The translations under genes were made by a program, and so were the position numbers. Below, one piece after another: positions 1-10,000 of a stretch of DNA of 43,595 nt. This DNA comes from Elusimicrobiota bacterium (GTDB lineage Bacteria; Elusimicrobiota; Elusimicrobia; F11). The notes beneath the pieces are model-generated. The model worked only from the letters and a program-made list of their open reading frames with translations, searched no databases and was not told the origin of the DNA. The stretch's first letter is position 1, and the number at the start of each line of letters is the position of its first letter. The stretch spans positions 10,067 to 53,661 of the forward strand of contig PLLH01000071.1 of the NCBI GenBank assembly GCA_003140895.1, written 5' to 3'.

Positions 1-10
1 ACACGATTTA

Positions 11-535
11 ATGAAAATTCGATGTGATATTCATCTTGGCTCCACCGTTTCCAAAGTCCTGCTGGTTCCGAGGCCCGAGGAAAAAGACGAGCATTTGGCT
101 CTGAAATTGGCGGCCTACCTGATGTTTCTGGCGAAAGACCCGATTGTCGAGCCTTCAGCGGATCATCCCTGCCTTTCCGGGATCACTCATCGGCCTGATG
201 TTTGCACTCTGGACGCCGGAGGACAAATAAATTTATGGGTCGATTGCGGCTCCGTGACGTTAAATAAGTTAGATAAAGTCACGCGCCGACTCCCCGGAGC
301 GAGGGTCATCGTGTTGAAAGCGTCTTTACGGGAAGCCCAGCGGCTGCGTCGGGATCTTCAGGAAACCATAAAACATGAAACGAGAATTGAAATCTGGACC
401 TGGCCCGATGGACTATTTGATGTGTGGCTTCACGCGTTAAACGATAAGACGGAAGTTTATGGGGACGCGCATGAAAAATCGTTCAACTTGGTCGTTAACG
501 AAATTCCTTACGCCGTCGATTTGGTTGACGTGTAG
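11..535 (+). CDS. YaeQ-like family protein
   Basis: A 174-residue soluble protein that resembles the YaeQ family (about 180 residues), which belongs to the PD-(D/E)XK nuclease-fold superfamily and has no settled function. The recognisable part runs from a helix with LALKLAAYL (near residue 30) to a core strand pair with GGQINLWVDCG (residues 70-80), followed by a basic helix and RVIVLKAS, matching the EIELWIDLG and KACGRA/VVVY stretches of YaeQ. The usual active-site acidic pair is not clear: the family E is replaced by Q in GGQINLWVD. The ATG at 11 gives a normal family length, so the gene is probably complete although it begins at the window edge. It converges on cydB with a 43-bp gap. Family call is by eye. 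Confidence 0.6.
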   Translation: MKIRCDIHLGSTVSKVLLVPRPEEKDEHLALKLAAYLMFLAKDPIVEPSADHPCLSGITHRPDVCTLDAGGQINLWVDCGSVTLNKLDKVTRRLPGARVIVLKASLREAQRLRRDLQETIKHETRIEIWTWPDGLFDVWLHALNDKTEVYGDAHEKSFNLVVNEIPYAVDLVDV

Positions 536-578
536 GGGGACGCATGAGAAGCGGCTGGGCCATTCTCTTCGGAGATGA

Positions 579-1616
579 CTAGTTCGTTTTTGTTGTCCGC
601 CGGAAGGCGTGGCGTTTGAAGATGAAGTAGAGAGCGCCGAATGAGGGAACAACGATAAAGACTGTTCCGAGCAAAACCGCGATCGTGATAGGCCATAAAA
701 CAGAGGCCGGCGCCGCGGCCACCGAGAGGGAAAGATCCGGCGCCAGGATGTAGGGATATTGCGCCGCGGCGCCGGCCCCCATCAAGATCGTCACGAACGT
801 CCACGCCATGAGACGTGACCATCCATATTTTTTTAAATACAGACCTGCCATATCTCCCACCAGACTGAGTCCAATCAAAAAAACAAAAACCCAGAAGAAA
901 GTCCCTTTCACCGCGTGTTCAAACAATAAGCGAGCTCCACTGGAAGCGGTCCAAAGAGAAAGAAGCAGCAGCCCGGCCGTTAGAGATCCCGTGATGCCCG
1001 CGCGTTGTCTGAAATCTTCTTGAAGGCTCGGATCCGTTGTTTCCAGCGTTAAGTAGATAGCGGAAAGATGAAGGACGGAAGCTGTCATGAAAAGTCCTGC
1101 CACGATTGGAAACGTCGCGGCCCAGCTCGAAACAAAGTTTGAGGCCACCCATCCGCTCGCGGGGTCCACGCGTATGGTTCCGGAGAGGATGCTTCCGACG
1201 GACACGCCCAACATGAAGGGGGCCGCGAGGCTCGACACTCCAAAGGTGAGCGTCCAGATGGCTGACGAACAGACGTCGCCATCGGCGTAGGCGCTGAAAG
1301 CGAAGGCGGCGCCCCGCAGGACAAGAAAAATGAGCGTTAAGAGGAGAGGGATAAAAAGAGCGACGGACATCGCCGAGAAGGCCGTCGGCATTGTGACGAA
1401 AAGAAGAACGACGACAATAACAAGCCACACATGGTGAGCTTCCCAGACAGGGGTGAGGGCCTCTCGAATGAGGCGGCGATAAGAATCCGATCTCTGGCGC
1501 GGGGGAAAGAGAGACCACGCCCCAGTCCCCAAGTCCGCGCCTCCCGTCAAAGCGTAGACATAAAAACAAAAGACGATGAGGCTGTAGACCAGAAGGACGA
1601 TACCGGGAGTTGTCAT
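579..1616 (-). CDS. cydB: Cytochrome bd ubiquinol oxidase subunit II
   Basis: Subunit II of the quinol-oxidising, oxygen-reducing cytochrome bd complex in the inner membrane; it pairs with CydA and stabilises the heme site. The 345-residue protein has the typical string of about eight hydrophobic helices and begins with the family-like segment GADLGTGAWSLFP (residues 25-38), followed by REALTPVWEAHHVWLV (residues 50-65), a well-known CydB stretch. Length fits the shorter, CIO-like CydB group. Its start codon overlaps the cydA stop by 4 bp (ATGA), so the two are translationally coupled. It is the last gene of a three-gene minus-strand run (metal-binding protein, cydA, cydB). Confidence 0.95.
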   Translation of the reverse strand: MTTPGIVLLVYSLIVFCFYVYALTGGADLGTGAWSLFPPRQRSDSYRRLIREALTPVWEAHHVWLVIVVVLLFVTMPTAFSAMSVALFIPLLLTLIFLVLRGAAFAFSAYADGDVCSSAIWTLTFGVSSLAAPFMLGVSVGSILSGTIRVDPASGWVASNFVSSWAATFPIVAGLFMTASVLHLSAIYLTLETTDPSLQEDFRQRAGITGSLTAGLLLLSLWTASSGARLLFEHAVKGTFFWVFVFLIGLSLVGDMAGLYLKKYGWSRLMAWTFVTILMGAGAAAQYPYILAPDLSLSVAAAPASVLWPITIAVLLGTVFIVVPSFGALYFIFKRHAFRRTTKTN

Positions 1617-2923
1617 GGCGTCCCCTTCGGGCTTTGTTGGATTAATTTTTTAAGAACAACCACCAGCGTGAAGGTTAAGAGCGCATAGATCAACATGAAT
1701 CCGATAAAGGGGATGATGAGTCCCGGCATGGGGGTGACGGCGTCGGCGGTTTTCATCAAGTTGTAAATAATCCAGGGTTGCCGTCCCACCTCTGTCACGA
1801 TCCAACCGGTTTCAACCGCCACAAAGCCCAAGGGACCAAAGAGGAGTGTTAATAATAGAAACCATTTTTGATCAGGCAACCGTTTCATGCGCCAGGCTAA
1901 AAAGAAGCCCAGGAGTCCCAGACCCATTAACGCAAATCCAATGCCGACCATGATGTCGAAGGAGGCGTGAACCAGTGGGGAGAAGGGGCGCTCGTCTCGA
2001 GGAACGGATTTGAGTCCAATGATTTCGGCGTTGGGGTTGTGAAAAGCCAGCAGGCTCAATCCATGGGGAATTTCTATGGCAAATTTTGTTTTTTCTTCAT
2101 TCATGTCGGGATAACCGCCGATTCGAAGGGGCGCTCTCTTCTCCGTTTCCCATTGACCTTCCATGGCCGCCAGTTTAATGGGTTGGTTCTTGGCGACGTA
2201 TCGCGCGCTTACGTCTCCCGACATGGGTTCAAGAACGGCGAAGATGGCTCCCACAGAGAAAGCGATGGCGAAGGCCCGTTTATGGAAAAGGGTGTTCGAA
2301 TCTCGAAGGATCATGAGGGCGTGGACCGCTGCCACGCCAAATCCGGCGGCCAGAAAGGCGGCCAGGGTCATGTGAAGGGTCTCGGTGAAGGCGGCGGTGT
2401 TCAGCATCGCGGCCCAAACGTTGATGTTCGCCGCTTTGCCGTTGATGACGTCGAATCCGGCGGGCGTGTTCATCCATCCATTGGCGGAGACAACCAAAAC
2501 GCCGGAGGCGGCAGCAGCCCCGGCGACCAAACACCCTGAAAGCCAGTGAAGCCGGGGGGGGACCCTGTCCCACCCATAAAGATAAACGCCGACGAAAATC
2601 GCTTCAACGAAAAACGCGAAGCCTTCCAGCGAAAAGGGCAGACCGATGACGGGTCCCGCGAAGGCCATGAATTTGGGCCAGAGAAGGCCCATTTCAAATG
2701 AAATGACCGTTCCAGAAACCGCGCCAATGGCGAATAAGACAGCGAAGGCTTTCGACCATTGTTTTGCAATGGCGAGATAAACGGGCTCACGCTTTTTCAG
2801 CCAAAGCCCTTCGGCAATAATCATGAGAAGAGGCATACCGATGCCCAAGACGGCAAAGACGATATGGAACATGAGCGTCGTGGACATCATCAGGCGGGCG
2901 GTCATGAGATTTGTCATAAGCAT
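1613..2923 (-). CDS. cydA: Cytochrome bd ubiquinol oxidase subunit I
   Basis: Heme-bearing catalytic subunit of cytochrome bd oxidase, which oxidises quinol and reduces oxygen with high affinity. Visible landmarks are His20 (heme b595 ligand position), Glu100 and Glu107 in FSLEGFAFFVEAIF, His184 in TETLHMT and Met325 in FDIMVG (heme b558 ligand positions), and the GRQPW motif at 380-384. At 436 residues it lacks the long Q-loop insertion of the E. coli protein, as in cyanide-insensitive-type (CIO) oxidases. Three Met codons lie near the start (codons 1, 3 and 7); a TAAAAT lies one base before the first ATG and seven before the second, so the true start may be codon 3. The upstream metal-binding protein gene is 48 bp away on the same strand. 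Confidence 0.96.
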   Translation of the reverse strand: MLMTNLMTARLMMSTTLMFHIVFAVLGIGMPLLMIIAEGLWLKKREPVYLAIAKQWSKAFAVLFAIGAVSGTVISFEMGLLWPKFMAFAGPVIGLPFSLEGFAFFVEAIFVGVYLYGWDRVPPRLHWLSGCLVAGAAAASGVLVVSANGWMNTPAGFDVINGKAANINVWAAMLNTAAFTETLHMTLAAFLAAGFGVAAVHALMILRDSNTLFHKRAFAIAFSVGAIFAVLEPMSGDVSARYVAKNQPIKLAAMEGQWETEKRAPLRIGGYPDMNEEKTKFAIEIPHGLSLLAFHNPNAEIIGLKSVPRDERPFSPLVHASFDIMVGIGFALMGLGLLGFFLAWRMKRLPDQKWFLLLTLLFGPLGFVAVETGWIVTEVGRQPWIIYNLMKTADAVTPMPGLIIPFIGFMLIYALLTFTLVVVLKKLIQQSPKGTP

Positions 2924-2971
2924 GATTTTAGTTTCTTTTGCGTTCGTGGGCCAATAAGAGTGTGAGTCGTT

Positions 2972-3883
2972 TTACTTTAACGTTTTCAAGAGCGCGTTCA
3001 CGTTATAATCAATGGTCGATAAATAGTCCGTTGTTTTCGGAGCCGCCCCGGGGCCGACGGCCATCGGGATGATTTTGGCTCTGGTGGCTTTCGCGATGGA
3101 TTCCGCCGTTGTCTTGTCGCTCCATGGGTCTATAAGGAGTATCTTCACCCCGTTGGATTTCATGCGGCTCGTGAGGGCCTGGACGTCGGCCGCCGAGGGG
3201 GGAATTCCAGGTTTGGGTTCAATTTCGCCCATCGAACCCAATTCGAATCGTTTGGCAAAATAGGTCCAGTTTTTGTGGTAGCTGACGAAGGCTGTCCCTT
3301 TAAGCGGGGCCATCTTATGCGTCCATTCTTGAATCCGCATATCCAGACGGCTTTGAAAGGATTTCCTGTTCTTTTCGAAGAAGCCCGCGTTGAGCGGAGC
3401 CAACTCCGTTAGCTTTTTGGCGATGAGGTCGGCGACGAGCTTCCCATTTCCCGGGTCTGTTAAATAGTGGGGGTTTCCGTTGGGGTGGATGTCTCCGGAC
3501 GGTTGGGTTGAGTCAGTTGGAGTGTCGACCGGTGTGATGACGCCGGAGGCGTCTAAAAAGCCTTTGGTTCCAGGTTGAATGCTCTTGTTGCGTGAGCGTT
3601 GAATTAAGGAGGGCGCCCATCCGGATTCAAGGCCCACCCCTGTTTGAATGAAGAGATCAGCGCTGGCCAATGTCTTGATATGAGTCGATGCTCCGTCGAA
3701 GAAATGGGCGTTTTGATTCCCCGGGATGAGAGGTTCGACACGGACATCGCTTCCGCCAATGTCGGCAACGATGGCGGCCAAGTCCGACGTTGTCGTGACC
3801 ACCTGGAGCGGTTTGGCGAAAACGCGGGGCGCGGCCAGCATCACGCTCGCGAGAAATCCCAGGAGAAGTTTTTGAGTTCGCAT
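2972..3883 (-). CDS. Zinc/manganese ABC transporter substrate-binding protein (ZnuA/TroA type)
   Basis: A secreted metal-capture protein of the cluster A-I (ZnuA/TroA/PsaA) family. Residues 1-23 form a signal peptide ending AAPRVFA. Likely metal ligands are His60 in QNAHFF, a His near 139 in GNPHYL, and a His near 203 in SYHKNW, with an acidic ligand in LLIDPWSD near 251. The IEPKPGIPPS segment is the typical family loop. A short polar stretch at about 118-135 replaces the long His-rich loop of ZnuA. No permease or ATPase gene is in the window, so its transporter must be encoded elsewhere or it works alone. It heads the cydAB run, which hints at metal supply linked to respiration, but that is inference. 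Confidence 0.9.
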   Translation of the reverse strand: MRTQKLLLGFLASVMLAAPRVFAKPLQVVTTTSDLAAIVADIGGSDVRVEPLIPGNQNAHFFDGASTHIKTLASADLFIQTGVGLESGWAPSLIQRSRNKSIQPGTKGFLDASGVITPVDTPTDSTQPSGDIHPNGNPHYLTDPGNGKLVADLIAKKLTELAPLNAGFFEKNRKSFQSRLDMRIQEWTHKMAPLKGTAFVSYHKNWTYFAKRFELGSMGEIEPKPGIPPSAADVQALTSRMKSNGVKILLIDPWSDKTTAESIAKATRAKIIPMAVGPGAAPKTTDYLSTIDYNVNALLKTLK

Positions 3884-4068
3884 AAGGATTGTTGTGTCTG
3901 TTTTATATTAAATTTTTTATCCTGTCGGCATTCCACATCGGGAATCCTTTTAGAAATAAGTCGAAACTCAATCGGATGTAATCTGTTAATGATGATTCCA
4001 TATATCGCCATGGCGTTCGACGCTTATCTGCCGAAGACAGGCGGGACGCGTGTTTTTTCGAGAACGGT

Positions 4069-5070
4069 GTGAGGCCGCCGTCCCGCGCTGTTCTTCTCAT
4101 TAATTTGGGCGGCCCTCAAACAATAGAAGGGGTCCGCCCCTTCTTGTTTCATTTGTTCAATGATCCGGAGATTCTTCGCCTTCGTCCGTCCTGGTTAAGA
4201 TGGTTGGTGGCTCACGCCATTTCCCTGGCGCGAAATAAGACCTCTCAAGACATGTATCGTCAAATAGGCGGCGGGTCTGCGATCCGCCGGCTCACCGAGG
4301 CTCAAGCGTCCGCGTTGGAACGGATGTTGGCCGCCACGGGGGATCCCTGCTTGGTTAGAGTGGCTTTCACGTGTTCCGAGCCCTTTATCGAATCGGTCGT
4401 GCAAGAGGTGGCGGCGGTGGGCGCGAACCGTTTATTGGCGCTTCCGCTCTATCCTCAGTACTCGTTGTCGACATCGAAAAGCGCTTTGGATCGATTTGGG
4501 CGAGCGGTTCGCCGGTGGATCCCCTCCGCCGATTACGATGAAATCGCGTCTTACCCCGATGAACCCGGTTTTTTGGACGCTCATGCGGACTTGATTCGGA
4601 CCGAATTGGCCAAGATGAAACCGGCGGATGAGACGGGGCCGCATCTCTTGTTCTCGGCGCATTCCATCCCTGAACGTTTTGTGAGTCGATATGGAGATCC
4701 CTATCCCGTTGAGGTTCGGCAATCGGTTGACGGCATTCTGAATAAATTGGCCTGGAAAGGCCCCTGGAGTTTGGCGTGGCAATCGAAGCTGGGACCGCTC
4801 AAATGGATAGGACCGTCGGTGAAAAACGAAATTGAGCGGTTGGGGCACGTCGGAGTCAAACGGATTCTCATCCATCCGGTGTCGTTTGTGACCGATCACG
4901 TTGAAACGCTCTATGAGATTGATATTCTTCTGGCGGAGACGGCCAGAAAGGCGGGGATTCTGGAATTCCGCCGGACCCCGGCGTTGAATGACCACCCATT
5001 GTTTATTCGGTCTCTGGCGGATTTGGTCAGGCGTCATCCGTCCTTTATGGAGAAAAAAGTTCATGGTTGA
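4069..5070 (+). CDS. hemH: Ferrochelatase
   Basis: Inserts ferrous iron into a porphyrin ring in the last steps of heme synthesis. The 333-residue length is normal. It opens with VLLINLGGP (residues 8-16); the catalytic His is His198 in FSAHSIPERF, and the family signature HPVSFVTDHVETLYEID (269-285) carries Glu279. WQSKLGPLKWIGPS (237-250) is another conserved block. The start is GTG at 4069 with no clear Shine-Dalgarno site; no better start precedes INLGGP. It lies divergent from the metal-binding protein gene (185 bp between) and overlaps the next gene by 8 bp, so the two are likely one transcript. The neighbouring hemG supplies the preceding pathway step. Confidence 0.96.
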   Translation: MRPPSRAVLLINLGGPQTIEGVRPFLFHLFNDPEILRLRPSWLRWLVAHAISLARNKTSQDMYRQIGGGSAIRRLTEAQASALERMLAATGDPCLVRVAFTCSEPFIESVVQEVAAVGANRLLALPLYPQYSLSTSKSALDRFGRAVRRWIPSADYDEIASYPDEPGFLDAHADLIRTELAKMKPADETGPHLLFSAHSIPERFVSRYGDPYPVEVRQSVDGILNKLAWKGPWSLAWQSKLGPLKWIGPSVKNEIERLGHVGVKRILIHPVSFVTDHVETLYEIDILLAETARKAGILEFRRTPALNDHPLFIRSLADLVRRHPSFMEKKVHG

Positions 5071-5683
5071 ACGCGAAGGCGTCATTAAATTCGATCTGCA
5101 GTATAAACAGACTCCGGCGCTCACCTATTCTGCGCTCAGAGAACTCAATGCATGGCGGACTCTTCTTCATCGGGCGCGGTTGATCGGTCTGGACCCGTCC
5201 CGGTATGGGGGTGTCGGATACGGGAATATCAGTCAGCGTCATAAGAAAACCTTCGTTGTGAGCGGGACACAAACGCAGACTCGTCCGCTCTTGACGGCGC
5301 AACACTACTCAATCGTCATGGAATGCGATCCGGACATCAACCGGATCAAAGCGCGTGGGCCGGTGGCGCCTTCGTCGGAGGCGCTCACGCACGGTACGGT
5401 TTATGATCGCGACACCCGCGCCCGGTTCGTCATGCACGTGCATTCGCCGATCATCTGGAGAAAGGCCAAATCCCTCGGAATTCCTCTGACGGATAAACGG
5501 GCTGCGTTTGGAACGCCGGAGATGGCGGCGGAAGTTGAGCGGCTGTTTAAAAAAGGAGTTCTTCGAAAAAGGCCGATCTTCGCCATGGGAGGGCATGAAG
5601 ACGGGGTGGTGACATTCGGTCGAACAGGGGCCGAGGCGGGTTTTCTTCTTCTTCGGACGCTTGTTCAGGCCGTCCGGTCTTAA
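5063..5683 (+). CDS. Class II aldolase/adducin family protein
   Basis: A 206-residue protein of the class II aldolase/adducin fold, the family of zinc-dependent fuculose-phosphate-type aldolases and MtnB dehydratases. GVGYGNISQR and VVSGTQT (phosphate-binding loops), a zinc-binding HVHS motif, and a later His in MGGHEDGV are all present, so the metal site looks intact. The substrate cannot be told. An in-frame ATG exists 75 bp upstream, but the ATG at 5063, overlapping the hemH stop by 8 bp, gives the normal N-terminus. Its stop overlaps the stop of convergent hemG (5680-5683). It sits in a heme cluster without an evident link to that pathway. Confidence 0.85.
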   Translation: MVEREGVIKFDLQYKQTPALTYSALRELNAWRTLLHRARLIGLDPSRYGGVGYGNISQRHKKTFVVSGTQTQTRPLLTAQHYSIVMECDPDINRIKARGPVAPSSEALTHGTVYDRDTRARFVMHVHSPIIWRKAKSLGIPLTDKRAAFGTPEMAAEVERLFKKGVLRKRPIFAMGGHEDGVVTFGRTGAEAGFLLLRTLVQAVRS

Positions 5684-7047
5684 CTCGAGAGGCTTTCAAT
5701 CACCTTCTTTGAATATTTGACGACGTCTCCCACGCTAATCCCTTCTCGATAATTTCCCGCGCACCGAAGTCCCTTCCACGTTTTTTCCATCTCACTTATT
5801 TTTTTCTGACGTTCCCTATGCCCGAGCGTGTATTGGGGAATGGATTGTTCATATCGGAGAAAGGAAATCAGAGCGGGATCTTTTAAGAGAGGAAGATGCT
5901 GTCTCAATGTTTCATTGGCGGATTGAATGAGGCGTTCATCCGATTTTTTCAACATGTCCAGATGGCTGGCTCCTCCCATGAACACCGTCATGAGATGATG
6001 GCTTTGGGGCGCGCGTCCTTCAAAGAGGGAGGAATTCCAAAGGCATCCCAATATCTCCGATTTTTCCGATGGCGCCACCAAATAACCGAATCCGTTCAGG
6101 TCGTGTTTGAGGGCGGATTTTTCAATGGAACAATGATAGGCCGCCAGCGGGGCGTAGGGGATGGCTTTGAGAGCGGTTGCGGCCTGGGATGCGAACGAAG
6201 AAATAAGGCTCGCGGCGTCATACGCCGGTAAGGCCAGGATAAGGGAGGTACTGTTAAATCGCCCTTGAGAGGTCGAAATAGTCCATGACGTTGTTCCGAT
6301 GGGAGGCGTGATGTCAATTCTCTCTGAGTTAAGGTGAAGATGGCCGGCGAAGGAGTGAGCCAGCTTGATGGGAAGAGTTTCGAGTCCGTTTTTAAATGAC
6401 ATGAGCCCCTTTGGGACTTTCGTCCCCGTTTTCTTTTCCGATTTTCTTCCTTTGATCGCTCCCCAAAGGAGGCTTCCATATTCTTTTTCCCATTGAACGA
6501 GACGGGGGAACGCTCCTTCCGCCGACAGCTCAGCGGGATTTCCGGCCCAGACCCCCGACACATAAGGGGACAGAAGCCGTTCGTACACGGTTCGGCCCAA
6601 TCGGCGTAGAGCGAAGGATTCCAGCGATTCCTCTTTGGATGATGTTCTGGCTGGAATCAGCGGTTCCCGCAAGAGCCGCAGAACGCTTGGAAAATTGACG
6701 AGTTTTGTTTTGAACAACGCTTTCAGCGACATCGGGACTTCGTGAAGCTGTCCGCTCATGCGGATATAACGAGGGATTTTGGGATGGGCCAGCAGAAGAT
6801 GGGAGGAGAGGTCCAATCCCTCCACCATGTCCATGAGCTCATTTGTGGGGAGAACCGTGTTGGGACCGAATTCGAGCAAAAAGCCGTTCCGGCATTCTGA
6901 CTTTATCACGCCGCCGGGGCGATCGCTCGGCTCTAAAATTTCAACGGAAAACCCGCGCTGACGCGCAAAAAAAGCGCAGGCCAAGCCGGCGATGCCGGCT
7001 CCGATGATGGTGATGTCTGAACGATGCTCGGATGAGTTTGTTGTCAT
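5680..7047 (-). CDS. hemG: Protoporphyrinogen oxidase, oxygen-dependent HemY type
   Basis: FAD-dependent enzyme that oxidises protoporphyrinogen IX (or coproporphyrinogen III) to the porphyrin used by ferrochelatase. The 455-residue protein begins with the dinucleotide-binding loop IIGAGIAGLACAFFARQRG, followed by the FAD motif EILEPSDRPGG; GVWAGNPAELSAEGAFPRL is a family hallmark in the middle, and the C-terminus has CAGNYREGISVGDVV, the second FAD contact. It may act in either the protoporphyrin- or the coproporphyrin-dependent branch; sequence by eye cannot settle which. The start has no visible Shine-Dalgarno site. It follows the giant gene by 35 bp on the same strand and may be read from that transcript. 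The symbol hemY is also used. Confidence 0.95.
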   Translation of the reverse strand: MTTNSSEHRSDITIIGAGIAGLACAFFARQRGFSVEILEPSDRPGGVIKSECRNGFLLEFGPNTVLPTNELMDMVEGLDLSSHLLLAHPKIPRYIRMSGQLHEVPMSLKALFKTKLVNFPSVLRLLREPLIPARTSSKEESLESFALRRLGRTVYERLLSPYVSGVWAGNPAELSAEGAFPRLVQWEKEYGSLLWGAIKGRKSEKKTGTKVPKGLMSFKNGLETLPIKLAHSFAGHLHLNSERIDITPPIGTTSWTISTSQGRFNSTSLILALPAYDAASLISSFASQAATALKAIPYAPLAAYHCSIEKSALKHDLNGFGYLVAPSEKSEILGCLWNSSLFEGRAPQSHHLMTVFMGGASHLDMLKKSDERLIQSANETLRQHLPLLKDPALISFLRYEQSIPQYTLGHRERQKKISEMEKTWKGLRCAGNYREGISVGDVVKYSKKVIESLSS

Positions 7048-7082
7048 GGCTGAAGGAGGGGATGATATTACAAATCGGGGGG

Positions 7083-10000
7083 CTAGGCCATTTGGGCCAG
7101 GAGGCGGGCGGCCTTGATGAATTGGTTTTCATCAAATCGGAGAAGGGGAATCGCCTGCAGCCATTGGTTGATGAAGATAATCGCGGCGGAGCGAAGGGGA
7201 GAGTCGGCGGGGACACCGTCGTAATCAAGCACAACACGATAAGAAACAACCAATTGATAATGGACGGCGCTTCCCTTGTTCAAGCGCGCCAGCCGCTGCG
7301 AAAAAGCAGACATATTCAGAAGAACCGTCTCTCCGGCGCTGGGGGTTCCGAAGAGTCCTTCGTCGAGGAGAACCACTCCTCTGGAGCCGGCCCGCCCGGA
7401 TAGTTGTTCCTGAAGCCGGGATGTGGCCGCCAAAAACACAGGTTTTAAGCCAGTGCCTTTGCACGAGTCGATCGATTTCTCGACGAGTTTTGACAGAGCG
7501 TTTTCGGTCCACGGGGTTTTGTCGTCGATAATGATGATGGGCTGCGCCGGCGTTTCAAGCTGGGTTTTGGCGACGGCGTTCGTTCGCTGAAGCGCCTCTT
7601 CCAATTGCATCGCATTGATGTCATCGGATGTATGTCCGGATTGAAGCGGGGCCCCAATGGATCGATCAAGAGAGAGAGTGGGATTCATCCCTTCCAGCAC
7701 CGCCGCCGAATTTCCCTGAGCTATCGCCTTGGCGAGGGTTTCTTCCTTTGACTCAGAAAACCATCCCAATCGGGATTTGAAGAAATGGATGAAAGGGATG
7801 GCCATGAGGGCCAATGGAGCCGCCCCGCCGGTGGCAGATGGGGGCGTTGGCGTTTCTTTCTTTATCGTTTTCTCCAATTCGCCTACGATTTCGGCGATGG
7901 GATCAGGAATAATCGTTGGCGCGATCGATTCATTCGGAGGCTTTGAATAGATCTCCAGTTTTTTGAGCTCACCGAGCGTGTCTTTGGTGAATTGCTTGAG
8001 TGTTCCTCGGAATTTCATGAGGATGAGATCCCATAGACTGTATTGAAACCCGGCGTAATTGATGAACTGAGGGCTGGACGTGTTCCATTCGGCCCAATGG
8101 GGAACCACTTGTTTTTCGAAGGCGGCTTTCATTCGTTTCTGAAGAAGAGGCTGCTGGAACGCGAGAATTGTTTTGGGATGAAGGTTGTTTTTCTTCATGA
8201 CTCCCGCCGCGTAATTTACGTTCTCAATGGAGGTTGTGGATTGAATTTCAACGCGGATCGAATTGATGGGGATTCCTTTGGCCAGGCACAGGGCCAGGAA
8301 GAGGATTCCTTCGGGAATTTTGGTGTCGTATCGGGTCTTTCTGTCGAGGAGTCGTTCCATGACCAATTCTTCGATGGTCTTCTGCTCAAGCTCTTCCTCG
8401 GAAAAGACGCCTTTATAAAATTGTTCCCATAGCAGTTCTCCTTGCTTGAGGCCACGACGTTTTTTCTCCCGGTCCCATCCGTTGATGAGGTTGAAAGTCG
8501 TTTCCATCTCATGCCAGAAGGCGTTGTCGCCTCGTTTTTTTAACGAGGCAAGGGCGTCCAAAAGATAGTCCACTTCTTCAAATGTTTTCTTCTCGAGTTG
8601 AGCATCTCCCAGGCCCTTCAGCTTTTTAATTTGGTTTAGCGTCCATGTCCCGGATCCAACGCCTCCCGCAATGAGAAGCATGGGTTTGGGGCCTTTTATG
8701 CCCATCCAGATGTCAGCGGCTTGATTGACAACGCGAAGAAGGTAATTGCCGAACACGACCATCACGTCAATTTGTTGGGGGAAGGGTTCTCGTTCGCCCA
8801 GGAAATTGGCGACGGTTTGGACGCGCCTGATATTTCTAAATGGAGAAAGCCTGGAGAGGGCTTGGAACAACCGAGTCGAAGGGGCGCCAACGCCGAGGGG
8901 AAGTTCAATTTTTTGATGAGCTATTTCATTTTTCATCGTCATCCCATGCAGGTCTTTTAGAAGGTGGACTGCGAACGGAAGAAGAAAGACCCAATAGGGG
9001 AAGGCCGCCGGGGACTGGAGGTAGAAAATAAACGTCATAAGATAGAGTCCGAACGTGACGAAATGAGCGGCGGCGCTTTTTATGGGCGGGGCGCGCTGGA
9101 AGAAAGGAGATTGAATCCGGCTTTCCACGAGCGTGTGGCGCTCGGAATAAAATGCAACCGAGGCTGTGACCAGTGAAATTCCCAGGGCGGGACCCAGCAG
9201 CGCGGTCAATCCCAATGAGAGCAGAAGGATGCCGATTCCTTCCACGATGGCTCCCCCGAATCCGAAGCCCGCTTTCGCTTTCCATGACGGTTTAACGTTT
9301 GGATTCAGCATGAGATACATGAGATAGGGAAGAGAGCTGATCGAGGCGGCTGATTGCGCGTGGGTTACGTGGTAGACCCGGTTACGGACCCCGCCCCGTG
9401 ATTCGCCGAAGATAGCGCCCCTTGTATCTGAGACGATTTCGACCTTCATTTCTTCTCTCAGTGGACTATAGCGGTTGAACATAAACATGGTAAGAAGGGG
9501 GTCAACGTTGGCCACGACGGCTGACCATAGGAGCGTCACTCCATGCGGATTTCTTAGGCGATACGGGAGTCGATACGAAAATTCGGCGAGATCATTGGGG
9601 CCGAAATATCCGTCGTGGAGATTTTCTAGCCGGGTGTTTTCCGTTTTGCTTGTTCCTTGCGGATTGAAGCAGGGCATGTTCCAGAGGATGAGGTCGTATT
9701 CTCCTGTTTCGGGGAGGTTGTCTCCCACGTCGGCGTGGACTTGAAACCCGGCATTCTTCGCCATGATTCGGACATTGGCGACGGCAAAGGGGTTGATATC
9801 CCGCACGTGGAAGCGGGGTTCTTGCGCTTTCTCGCCGGGATGATTTTGCGCCCACTTTTTCCACATTTCGTGAGCCAGCCAGGTGTCGAAGCCGGAGCCG
9901 CCGCCCATAACGAGGACATCTTTTATCGCTGGGAGAGGGCGACCCCGTTGTTTTTGATAATCCTCGTCCAAGTGCCACACGGCTTTCACGTATCCATGGT

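Noticed and set aside
919-1569. 216-codon ORF in another minus frame within cydB
   Set aside because: Overlaps the clear cydB frame and reads as Arg/Ser/Pro-rich out-of-frame sequence.
3884-4068. Promoters between the metal-binding protein gene and hemH
   Set aside because: AT-rich with a TATAAA on the minus strand, but no -35 at a usual distance on either strand, so no specific call is made.
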